Below, in pieces: positions 53,610 to 64,000 of a stretch of DNA of 64,000 nt (positions are counted from its first letter, which is position 1; the number at the start of each line of letters is the position of its first letter). The DNA is from Pseudomonas sp. (GTDB lineage Bacteria > Pseudomonadota > Gammaproteobacteria > Pseudomonadales > Pseudomonadaceae). The translations under genes were made by a program, and so were the position numbers. Where the stretch lies: contig JAUYKV010000033.1 of NCBI GenBank assembly GCA_030699825.1, positions 95,235 through 159,234 of the forward strand, written 5' to 3'. The notes beneath the pieces are model-generated. The model did not search any database and was not told the origin of the DNA. It was given only the letters and a program-made list of their open reading frames with translations.

Positions 53610-54825
53610 GGGCAGGCTCCTGCGTGTTGCTGCCATCGAAAAAATCCGACTCCTGAAAATCGACATCCTCGCTGCCCAGCTGGGTGCGCCGCTCCCATTC
53701 GATGCGCAGCAGCAGCGCCAGGCTGACGCAGCAGATCACCAGGGAGCTGCCGCCGTAGCTGAGGAACGGCAAGGTCAGACCCTTGGTCGGCAGCAGGCCG
53801 ATATTCACCCCGATATTGATCAGGAACTGGCCGATCCACAGGAAAGCCAGGCCGTAGGCAACATAGGCAGCGAAAAACTGCTTGGCCTTCTCCGCCCACA
53901 GACCGATGTACAGGGCGCGCACGCAGACGAAGGCGAACAGGCCGACGGTAATCAGGGCCCCGAGCATTCCCAGCTCTTCGGCGAGTACGGCAAACACGAA
54001 GTCGGTGTGTGCTTCCGGCAAATAGAACTGCTTCTGGATGCTGTTGCCCAGGCCGACACCGAACCACTCGCCACGGCCGAAGGCGATCAGCGCCTGGGTC
54101 AGTTGATAGCCCGAGCCAAACTGATCGGCCCAGGGGTCGGTGAAGGTGATCAGGCGTTGCAGGCGATACTCCTGGGTTTGCACCAGCACGAACAACGCGC
54201 CAACGGCCAAGGCGACCAGCAAGCCGAAGCGCAGCAGGCCGACGCCGCCGAGGAACAGCATGGCCGCGGCGGCACCCATCATGACCACGGTGGCACCGAA
54301 GTCCGGCTCCAGCAGCAGCAAGCCAGCCATCGGCAGCAGCACCACGAAGGGCTTGAAGAAGCCCGCCCAGCTTTCGCGAACTTCGGCCTGACGACGCACC
54401 AGGTAGCCGGCCAGGTAGATCACCACGAACAGCTTGGCGATTTCCGACGGTTGCACGTTGAAGGCACCGAAGCCGATCCAGCGCATCGAACCATTCACTT
54501 CGCGGCCAATACCCGGCACCAGCACCAGCACCAGCAAGGCGAAGGCAGCCAGCAGCAGCAGGCCACTCAGGCGTTGCCAGAGTTGCAGCGGAATCAACAG
54601 CACCACGGCGGCGGCGCCGAGGCCGATCACCAGGTAGATCAGGTGGCGGAACATGTAGTAAAGCGGGCTGCCCACATTCACCGCGGCCACTTCGGTCGAG
54701 GCCGACGCGATCATCACCAGCCCCAGGCCGAGCAGGGCCAGGCAACCGGCCAGCAGCGGGAAGTCCAGGTCCAGGCCACGGCGGCCGAACAGCGGGGACG
54801 GGTATGAGCGCAGGAAGGCGAGCAT
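53599..54825 (-). CDS. ftsW: FtsW, septal SEDS glycosyltransferase
   Basis: 408 residues with about 10 TM helices of the SEDS fold. Motifs include FGAFNVQPSEIAKLF, ILAGLLLLEPDFGATVV-like core and GLLPTKGLTLPFLSYGGSS. It polymerises lipid II at the septum together with FtsI. The start codon overlaps the murD stop (TGATG). Confidence 0.96.
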   Translation of the reverse strand: MLAFLRSYPSPLFGRRGLDLDFPLLAGCLALLGLGLVMIASASTEVAAVNVGSPLYYMFRHLIYLVIGLGAAAVVLLIPLQLWQRLSGLLLLAAFALLVLVLVPGIGREVNGSMRWIGFGAFNVQPSEIAKLFVVIYLAGYLVRRQAEVRESWAGFFKPFVVLLPMAGLLLLEPDFGATVVMMGAAAAMLFLGGVGLLRFGLLVALAVGALFVLVQTQEYRLQRLITFTDPWADQFGSGYQLTQALIAFGRGEWFGVGLGNSIQKQFYLPEAHTDFVFAVLAEELGMLGALITVGLFAFVCVRALYIGLWAEKAKQFFAAYVAYGLAFLWIGQFLINIGVNIGLLPTKGLTLPFLSYGGSSLVICCVSLALLLRIEWERRTQLGSEDVDFQESDFFDGSNTQEPAHAR

Positions 54826-56171
54826 CAGGCGAGCGCCTCCACCGCTTGGGCGAACAGGCGCCCACGCTCTTCGAAATTCTTGAACATGTCCAGGCTGGCG
54901 CAGGCCGGCGAGAGCAGTACGGCATCACCTGGCCGGACCAGTTCGGCGGCATGCGACACGGCTTCGCCCAGGGTCTTGACCCGAATCAGCGGTACCGCAT
55001 CGCCCAAGACTTCGGCCAGGCGCTCGGCATCGCGACCGAGCAGAATCACCGCGCGGCAGAACTTAGCCACCGGGCCGCGTAGCGCGGAAAAATCGGCACC
55101 TTTGCCGTCGCCACCGGCGAGCAACACCAGCTTGCCTTGAATGTCCGCGCCCAGGCCCTCGATGGCTGCCAGAGCCGCGCCGACGTTGGTCGCCTTGGAG
55201 TCATCGTAGTAGGCCGCGCCGTTGCGCTCACCCACCCACTGGCAACGATGCGGCAAACCGGCGAAGCGCTTCAGGGTCTCCAGCATCGGCGCCATCGGCA
55301 GCCCGACCGCATGACCCAGGGCCAGCGCGGCCAGGGCGTTGGACTGGTTGTGTGCACCGCGGATCTTCAGCTCACGCACCGGCAGCAGTGCGTCGAACTG
55401 AAAGCCCAGGTGTTTTTCGCCATTCTCTTCAACGAGGCCAAAACGCTTGAAGTCCGGCTTGCCCAGGCCGAACCACCAGCAAGGCAGGTCGTCCGCCACC
55501 AGCGGCCGCGACAAGGCATCGTCGCGGTTCACCACCACCTGCCGGGCGCCGCGGAAGATCCGGTGCTTGGCCAGGTGATAAACCGCCAGCGAGGCGTAGC
55601 GATCCATATGGTCTTCGCTGATGTTCAGGCAGGTCGCTACTTCGGCGTTGAGCTGATCGGTGGTTTCCAGCTGGAAGCTGGACAGTTCCAGGACATACAG
55701 CTCGACCTCGTCGTCGAGCAAGTCCAGCGCCGGGGTACCCAGGTTGCCGCCGACCGCGACCTTCTTGCCGGCCGCCGCCGCCATCTCGCCGACCAGGGTG
55801 GTCACCGTGCTCTTGGCGTTGGAGCCGGTGATGGCGACGATCGGCGCCTTGGCATAACGAGCGAACAGGTCGATGTCGCCGGACAGCTTGACGCCGCGCG
55901 CGGCGGCGGCCTGCAGCGCCGGGGTGGCGATGGCCAGGCCGGGGCTGATCAGCAGCTCGCTGGCGCGGCAGAGGAAGTCCACGTCCAGCTCGCCGCAACG
56001 CACCTCCACCCGGGGGAACTGTTCACGCAAGGTGGCCAGCTCCGGCGGGTTGGCACGGGTATCGACCACGGCAAAGGCCAGGCCCTGGCGTGCGAGAAAA
56101 CGCACCAGGGACATGCCGCTCTTGCCGAGGCCGACAACGATGCGGAATTGGTCGGAAGCGATCAGGCTCAT
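54825..56171 (-). CDS. murD: UDP-MurNAc-L-alanine-D-glutamate ligase
   Basis: 448 residues. Mur ligase P-loop PIVAITGSNAKSTVTTLVGE, MurD-type N-domain VVGLGKSGMSLVRFLARQG, and YDDSKATNVGAALAAIEG. It adds D-Glu. Starts 7 nt after mraY, so the two are co-transcribed. Confidence 0.97.
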   Translation of the reverse strand: MSLIASDQFRIVVGLGKSGMSLVRFLARQGLAFAVVDTRANPPELATLREQFPRVEVRCGELDVDFLCRASELLISPGLAIATPALQAAAARGVKLSGDIDLFARYAKAPIVAITGSNAKSTVTTLVGEMAAAAGKKVAVGGNLGTPALDLLDDEVELYVLELSSFQLETTDQLNAEVATCLNISEDHMDRYASLAVYHLAKHRIFRGARQVVVNRDDALSRPLVADDLPCWWFGLGKPDFKRFGLVEENGEKHLGFQFDALLPVRELKIRGAHNQSNALAALALGHAVGLPMAPMLETLKRFAGLPHRCQWVGERNGAAYYDDSKATNVGAALAAIEGLGADIQGKLVLLAGGDGKGADFSALRGPVAKFCRAVILLGRDAERLAEVLGDAVPLIRVKTLGEAVSHAAELVRPGDAVLLSPACASLDMFKNFEERGRLFAQAVEALA

Positions 56172-56178
56172 AGTCTCC

Positions 56179-57261
56179 TCAACGCAATTTCAAGGTAGCA
56201 AGGCCGATCAACACCAGAATCACGGTGATGATCCAGAAACGGACGATGACGCGCGGCTCGGGCCAGCCTTTGAGTTCAAAGTGGTGATGAATCGGTGCCA
56301 TGCGGAACACCCGCTTGCCGGTCAACTTGAACGAAGCGACCTGGATGATCACCGACAGGGTTTCCATGACGAACACCCCGCCCATGATGAACAGCACCAC
56401 TTCCTGACGGACGATCACGGCGATGGTGCCCAGGGCCGCGCCCAGCGCCAGCGCGCCGACATCGCCCATGAACACCTGGGCCGGGTAGGTGTTGAACCAG
56501 AGGAAACCCAGACCAGCGCCGACCAGCGCGGCGCAGAACACGATCAGCTCGCCCGCGCCCGGCAGATAGGGGATAAACAGATATTCGGCGAATTTCACGT
56601 TGCCCGACAGGTAACAGAAGATGCCCAGGGCGCCGCCGACCATCACGGTGGGCAGGATCGCCAGGCCATCGAGGCCATCGGTGAGGTTGACCGCGTTGCT
56701 CGAACCGACGATGACGAAGTAGGTCAGCACCACGAAACCCAGGCCCAGTTCGAGACTGAAATCCTTGAGCAGCGGCAGGAACAGGGTGGTTTCCACTGGG
56801 CTTTGTGCAGTCGTATACAGAAAGAACGCCGCGCCCAGGCCGAACACCGACTGCCAGAAATACTTCCAGCGACTCGGCAGACCGCGCGAGTTCTTCTCGA
56901 TCACCTTGCGGTAGTCGTCGACCCAGCCGATCGCGCCGAACAGCAGGGTCACCGCCAGCACTACCCACACATAACGGTTGTTCAGGTCGGCCCAGAGCAG
57001 GGTGCTGATGGCAATGGCGGAGAGAATCAGTGCGCCGCCCATGGTCGGCGTGCCCTTCTTCGACAGGTGCGACTGCGGCCCGTCATTGCGCACCGACTGA
57101 CCGATCTGGCGGATCTGCAGGGTACGGATCATCCACGGCCCCAGCCACAACGACAGCGCCAGGGCGGTCAACACACCGAGAATCCCGCGCAGGGTCAGGT
57201 ACTGAAAGACCGCGAAGCCCTTGTGGAACTGTTGCAGGTACTCCGCCAGCAGCAGCAGCAT
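56179..57261 (-). CDS. mraY: Phospho-MurNAc-pentapeptide translocase
   Basis: 360 residues, 10 TM helices. Catalytic acidic residues lie in GWVDDYRKV and [11 protein letters not shown], and the histidine cluster [10 protein letters not shown] is present. It makes lipid I on undecaprenyl phosphate in the inner membrane. Directly abuts murF. Confidence 0.98.
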   Translation of the reverse strand: MLLLLAEYLQQFHKGFAVFQYLTLRGILGVLTALALSLWLGPWMIRTLQIRQIGQSVRNDGPQSHLSKKGTPTMGGALILSAIAISTLLWADLNNRYVWVVLAVTLLFGAIGWVDDYRKVIEKNSRGLPSRWKYFWQSVFGLGAAFFLYTTAQSPVETTLFLPLLKDFSLELGLGFVVLTYFVIVGSSNAVNLTDGLDGLAILPTVMVGGALGIFCYLSGNVKFAEYLFIPYLPGAGELIVFCAALVGAGLGFLWFNTYPAQVFMGDVGALALGAALGTIAVIVRQEVVLFIMGGVFVMETLSVIIQVASFKLTGKRVFRMAPIHHHFELKGWPEPRVIVRFWIITVILVLIGLATLKLR

Positions 57262-58656
57262 TTAGTGACTCTCCATTGGGTGATTCTCGCCGGATGTGCC
57301 ACAAAGCGCCGCCACGACTTTATCCATCGCGGCGCTACGTGAACCTTTAATTAGAATGGTGGTGTCGCCCTGCTCATTGCGCAGCGCTTCGATCAGGCTG
57401 GTTTGATCGGCAAAATGCCGGCCATTTGCACCGAACGCAGCCACCGCATGAGCCATCAGCGGGCCAACCGCATAGAACGCGGCAACCTTGCCAGCGGCAT
57501 AGCTGCCCACCTCGCGGTGTGCTTGCTCAGCCCAGGCTCCTAGCTCGGCCATGTCTCCGAACACCAGAACGGTGCGACCGGAAAAGCCGGCGAGTATATC
57601 AACCGCCGCGCACATCGAGGCGGGGTTGGCGTTGTAGCTGTCATCGATCACCCGCACGCCATTGCTCGCCAACTGCGCTACGGCGCGGCCCTTGACTGGT
57701 TGCAGGTTTTCCAGGCCGTTCTTGATATCGACCAGCGGCACGCTCAGGGCACGCGCCGCCGCGGAGGCCGCCAAGGCATTGGCCACATTGTGCTCGCCGA
57801 GCAGGTTGAGCTGGATACGTGCCAGGCCATCGGTACAGTGCAGAGTGAACGCCGAGCAACCGCGCGCATCGCGGTCCAGGTCGCTGGCATGAAAATCGGC
57901 CGCCGGATTGTGCAAGGCGAAACTGAGGATCTGCTGGTTCCCCGCGCGATGTTGCCAGAGGGCAAAGGCCGGATCGTCACGATTGAGCACGGCAACCCCG
58001 CCCGCGCCCAGCCCTTCGAGGATCTCGCCCTTGGCCTCGACGATTTTATCCGGCCCGCCGAACTCGCCCACATGGGCGGTGCCGGCGTTGGTGATGATGG
58101 CCACATGGGGCTGCGCCAGGCTGACGGTGTAGGCGATTTCGCCGACGCGCGAGGCGCCCAGTTCGATCACCGCCGCCTTGTGCGGCGATGCCAGTTCAAG
58201 CAGTGTCAGCGGCACACCCAGTTCATTGTTCAAATTGCCGCGAGTGGCCAGCACGGCACTGCCCTGCTCGACGAACGCGGTGCGCAGAATACTGGCGAGC
58301 ATTTCCTTGACCGTGGTCTTGCCGCTGGAACCGGTGACAGCAACCAGCGGGCCGCCGTAGGCCTGACGATTCAGGGCGCCGAGTCGGCCCAGCGCCAGGC
58401 GCGTATCGGCCACCAGCAACTGCGGCAAGGCGACGCCTGCCACTTGCCGCTCGACCAGCGCTGCCACCGCACCCTTGGCAGCAACATCGGCCAGGTAAGC
58501 GTGACCATCGAAGTTCGGCCCGCTCAGGGCGACAAATAACTGACCCGGCTGAATCGCCCGGCTGTCGGTGCTGACTGCATTGAAGGCGCAATCTTCACCG
58601 ATCAAACGCGCCTGCAGCGGCGCGCTGATTTCGCTCAAACGCAGGGCTTTAAGCAT
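57262..58656 (-). CDS. murF: UDP-MurNAc-tripeptide D-Ala-D-Ala ligase
   Basis: 464 residues. P-loop VAVTGSSGKTTVKEML, ATRGNLNNELGVPLTLL and DDSYNANPASM. It completes the pentapeptide by adding D-Ala-D-Ala. ATG at 58656 overlaps the murE end by 8 nt. Confidence 0.97.
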   Translation of the reverse strand: MLKALRLSEISAPLQARLIGEDCAFNAVSTDSRAIQPGQLFVALSGPNFDGHAYLADVAAKGAVAALVERQVAGVALPQLLVADTRLALGRLGALNRQAYGGPLVAVTGSSGKTTVKEMLASILRTAFVEQGSAVLATRGNLNNELGVPLTLLELASPHKAAVIELGASRVGEIAYTVSLAQPHVAIITNAGTAHVGEFGGPDKIVEAKGEILEGLGAGGVAVLNRDDPAFALWQHRAGNQQILSFALHNPAADFHASDLDRDARGCSAFTLHCTDGLARIQLNLLGEHNVANALAASAAARALSVPLVDIKNGLENLQPVKGRAVAQLASNGVRVIDDSYNANPASMCAAVDILAGFSGRTVLVFGDMAELGAWAEQAHREVGSYAAGKVAAFYAVGPLMAHAVAAFGANGRHFADQTSLIEALRNEQGDTTILIKGSRSAAMDKVVAALCGTSGENHPMESH

Positions 58657-60111
58657 GCGCCACCTCCCATGCCGCCAGGGCTTTGCCAGCTTCAACCAGG
58701 TCGGAGAATGGCTGGCGCACGCCGTTGATTTCCTGATAGTCCTCATGACCCTTGCCGGCCAGCACCAGCACATCGGCCGGGCTGGCGGCGGCGATCAACT
58801 GGGCGATGGCCTGGCCGCGACCATGGACGAACTGCACGCGCTCAGGTGCGGCAAAACCTGCGCGGATATCGCTGAAGATCTGCTCGGGCGCTTCGCCACG
58901 CGGGTTGTCGTCGGTGACCAGCACGCCATCGGCCAGGCGCTCGACCACCGCTGCCATCAGCGGACGCTTGCCACGATCACGCTCGCCGCCGCAGCCGAAC
59001 AGGCACAGCAGGCGACCTTCGACATGCGGGCGCAGGGCTTCGAGGACCTTTTCCAGGGCATCCGGGGTGTGCGCGTAATCGACCACCACCAGTGGCTGGC
59101 GGTCACCACCCAGGCGCTGCATGCGTCCCACCGGGCCCTGCAACTGCGGGAGCACCCTGAGGATTTCATCCAGCGGATAATCCATGCCCAGCAGCGCACC
59201 GACCACGGCCAGCAGGTTGCTCAAGTTGAAGCGGCCCAGCAGTGCGCTGCGCACGTTACCTTCGCCGCGCGGCGTAACCAGCTTGACTCGCACACCCTGC
59301 TCGTCGAACTGGGCGTCGCGGCAGTACAGGTAGGCCGCGGGATCTTCCAGGCTGTAGCTGATCAGGCGCGAGTCATGCTCGACGCGGGCCAGTGCACGAC
59401 CGAACGGGTCATCCAGATTGAGCACCCGGCAACGCAAACCCGGCCAGGCGAACAAGGCCGCTTTGGCCTCGCCGTAAGCGGCCATCGACCCGTGATAATC
59501 CAGATGATCGCGCGACAGGTTGGTGAACACCGCCACATCGAACGCCAACGCCGCCACCCGGCCCTGGTGCAAACCGTGGGAGGAGACTTCCATGGCCACC
59601 GCACGGGCGCCGGCCTTCTGCAGGTCGGCCAGGGTGGCCTGCACGCCGACCGGGTCCGGCGTGGTGTGCCGGCCAAGGGCCAGCGCGTTGTAAAAACCGT
59701 TGCCCAGGGTACCGACGATACCGCAACGTTGACCCAGCAGATCCAGGGCCTGGGCCAGCAGCTGGCTGACACTGGTCTTGCCGTTGGTGCCGGTGATGCC
59801 GACCAGATGCATCCTGCGACTCGGTTCGCCATAGAAGCGCCCGGCGATGGCCGACAGCTGACCGGCCAAGCCCTTGATCGCCACCAGCTCGGCGCTGCTG
59901 GCCGTCATCGCCGGCGCGCCCTCGGCCTCATAGGCTACTGCCGCAGCGCCGCGGGCAATAGCATCGGCGATGTGCACGCGGCCGTCCTGCTGGCTACCCG
60001 GCACGGCCAGAAACAGATCACCGGGGCGCACCTTGCGACTATCCAGGGTCAATTCACGGATCAGCACCGCACTGGCGGCTTCAGGCAATAGTTGATTCAG
60101 AGGCATGGGCA

Positions 60112-60112
<1 letters not shown>
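58649..60112 (-). CDS. murE: UDP-MurNAc-tripeptide synthetase (meso-DAP adding)
   Basis: 487 residues. P-loop VGITGTNGKTSVSQLLAQ, HGLHQGRV, and the meso-diaminopimelate-selecting DNPR motif in VTDDNPRGEAP. ATG at 60112 gives MPMPLNQLLPEA and overlaps the ftsI stop by one base; the second Met at 60106 is less likely. Confidence 0.97.
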
Positions 60113-63073
<2,961 letters not shown>

Positions 63074-63075
63074 AG

Positions 63076-63531
63076 TCACAGGATCAAGTCACGTAGTTCG
63101 TCGGACAAGGCGCCCGGTTGCTTGATGGCCGCCAAATCGGCATCGGCGACCGCATTCCAGGCGTCTTCGTCCCACAGTTGAAATTTATTCAGTTGGCCGA
63201 CCAACATCGCGCGTTTATCCAGCTTGGCGTACTCGCGCAGACGCGGCGGCACCAGAAAACGGCCGCTGGCATCCAGCTCGAGGTCAACGGCATTACCGAT
63301 CAGCAAGCGCTGTAAACGACGATTTTCCTCACGAAAGGAGGCCAATTCGCGCAGCTTGTTCTCGATCAGCTCCCACTCGGCCAGCGGGTAGACACAAAGA
63401 CAGGGGTCGATGGCATCGATGGTCACGATCAGCTGGCCTGCACAACGCGACACGAGCTCGTCCCGATACCGACTTGGCATCGCGAGTCGCCCTTTGGCGT
63501 CGAGACTGATGGCGTTGGCTCCACGAAACAC
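63076..63531 (-). CDS. mraZ: Transcriptional regulator MraZ
   Basis: 151 residues, two AbrB-like SpoVT repeats: [20 protein letters not shown] and [20 protein letters not shown]. MraZ represses its own dcw promoter by binding direct TGGG repeats as an oligomeric ring. It is the first gene of the cluster, and such repeats are present just upstream. Confidence 0.97.
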   Translation of the reverse strand: MFRGANAISLDAKGRLAMPSRYRDELVSRCAGQLIVTIDAIDPCLCVYPLAEWELIENKLRELASFREENRRLQRLLIGNAVDLELDASGRFLVPPRLREYAKLDKRAMLVGQLNKFQLWDEDAWNAVADADLAAIKQPGALSDELRDLIL

Positions 63532-63562
63532 AGCTGCGCTTCCCCTTAAATTAGCTATCCAT

Positions 63563-63597
63563 GCCCAAAAAAACCCACTTCATGCCACTTCTTACCA
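63563..63597 (-). promoter_or_regulatory. MraZ operator: four TGGNN direct repeats, 10-nt period
   Basis: Reading the minus strand toward mraZ: TGGTA, TGGCA, TGGGT and TGGGC, each separated by exactly 5 nt (repeat boxes at 63597-63593, 63587-63583, 63577-63573, 63567-63563). This matches the known TGGGN-N5 MraZ boxes in E. coli and others. The array covers roughly +4 to +38 of the predicted transcript. Confidence 0.85.
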
Positions 63598-63606
63598 CCT
63601 GTGCAC

Positions 63607-63636
63607 ACTATAGGAACGCCCATACCCCACCGTCAA
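63607..63636 (-). promoter_or_regulatory. Sigma70 promoter of the dcw operon
   Basis: Minus strand TTGACG (63636-63631), 18-nt spacer, TATAGT (63612-63607). Start of transcription would fall near 63600, immediately ahead of the MraZ boxes. Confidence 0.75.
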
Positions 63637-63860
63637 GGCGCGCCTGGAAGGAAAAACCCTTACAGATCGGCAATTTAGCAAACTAAGGAGGAGTAAGAGC
63701 AGAGCACTGCGCGGAGTGTCACGAGGCAAATCGAACATGTACAGCAAGCTGCACTTCGAACTTAAAGTGATTTATCAAGAGTAAGATTTTTTTGGTCTTA
63801 GAAAAGCGAGGAGCAAGGGTGTTGCGGATGGCGCAGATAGCGCGGATAGCTAGAAAGGAA
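63637..63860. other. Intergenic region between dcw promoter and rnpB
   Basis: About 220 nt, more AT-rich than its surroundings, without a plausible gene. A short TAAGA ... TCTTA pairing around 63780-63797 with a T/A-run is too weak to call a terminator. Confidence 0.45.
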
Positions 63861-64000
63861 AGGTGGAGAGTCGATCTGTAAGCCGGGTTCTGTCGAGGAC
63901 AGTCATTCCTCTACGACGTACATCACTGCACGCCTTTAGCAACCTACCCGGTTCCAGCGCGGGCCACGCCAATGGAACCCTATTTGGTCTTGCTCCGAGT
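63861..64000 (-). ncRNA. rnpB: RNase P RNA, 3' part (5' end outside window)
   Basis: The minus strand contains the conserved 3' region of bacterial type A RNase P RNA: CGACAGAACCCGGCTTACAG near 63893-63874, ending around ACCT at 63861. AGAACCCGGCTTA is the invariant 3' segment that pairs with the 5' end. The location upstream of mraZ is the usual one in Pseudomonas. About 140 nt of ~370 are in the window. The ribozyme removes 5' leaders from tRNA precursors. Confidence 0.92.

Noticed and set aside
63760..63800. Terminator between rnpB and mraZ.
   Set aside because: Only a 5-bp A/T-rich pairing around a T-run; too weak to support.

Overview
This is a high-GC gammaproteobacterial chromosome segment, almost certainly from a Pseudomonas of the P. 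aeruginosa/P. mendocina/P. alcaligenes lineage. The evidence is protein content (bifA next to sodB, an icmP-type imelysin, phosphatidylcholine synthase), classic Pseudomonas REP sequences, and a gene order (groESL, yajQ, panE, argJ, secA, lpxC, the dcw cluster, rnpB) that I recall from the PA4363-PA4421 interval of P. aeruginosa. The species is inference. I saw no tRNA, rRNA, CRISPR array, insertion sequence or prophage.

Layout. 1-11.1 kb is a mosaic of accessory or rearranged genes: a HAD hydrolase cut by the window edge, a divergent Lrp-type regulator and YjeH-type amino-acid exporter, an orphan RhuM-Fic protein, a membrane-anchored TAXI protein, YejK, a glutaredoxin, a 5'-truncated AraC regulator in the same frame as an adjacent GST gene, a GIY-YIG protein, PcsA, a coiled-coil membrane protein, and a C-terminal remnant of a saccharopine-dehydrogenase-like gene. 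11.2-23.3 kb holds argP/argO, sodB, bifA (c-di-GMP phosphodiesterase), a GIDE/EF-hand plus LemA pair, and a locus of two imelysin lipoproteins, a di-heme lipoprotein and a Tat-signal DUF1513 protein. 23.4-31 kb carries an InaA-type kinase with a small membrane protein, groESL, fxsA, a HugZ-like protein, an SDR, an MscS channel and yajQ. 31-39.7 kb runs through a response regulator with a dead GGDEF, panE, a PAS histidine kinase, a cobalamin adenosyltransferase followed by a 125-bp tandem repeat, an RluA pseudouridine synthase, an AEC transporter, a MutT-ThiE fusion and a GST. 39.8-46.7 kb has argJ, secA, an M23 peptidase, dciA and lpxC.

46.7-63.5 kb is the complete division and cell-wall (dcw) cluster on the minus strand: mraZ-rsmH-ftsL-ftsI-murE-murF-mraY-murD-ftsW-murG-murC-ddlB-ftsQ-ftsA-ftsZ, followed by lpxC. 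The first twelve junctions overlap or lie within 7 nt, so they look translationally coupled. Upstream of mraZ are a good sigma70 promoter and four TGGNN direct repeats with an exact 10-nt period, the expected MraZ operator. The window ends inside rnpB (RNase P RNA).

Most of the window is conserved core genome. The least explained parts are the imelysin/di-heme/DUF1513 locus with a shared upstream motif, the LemA-GIDE pair, the orphan RhuM-Fic and TAXI proteins, the truncated AraC behind GST, and several dispersed intergenic repeats.
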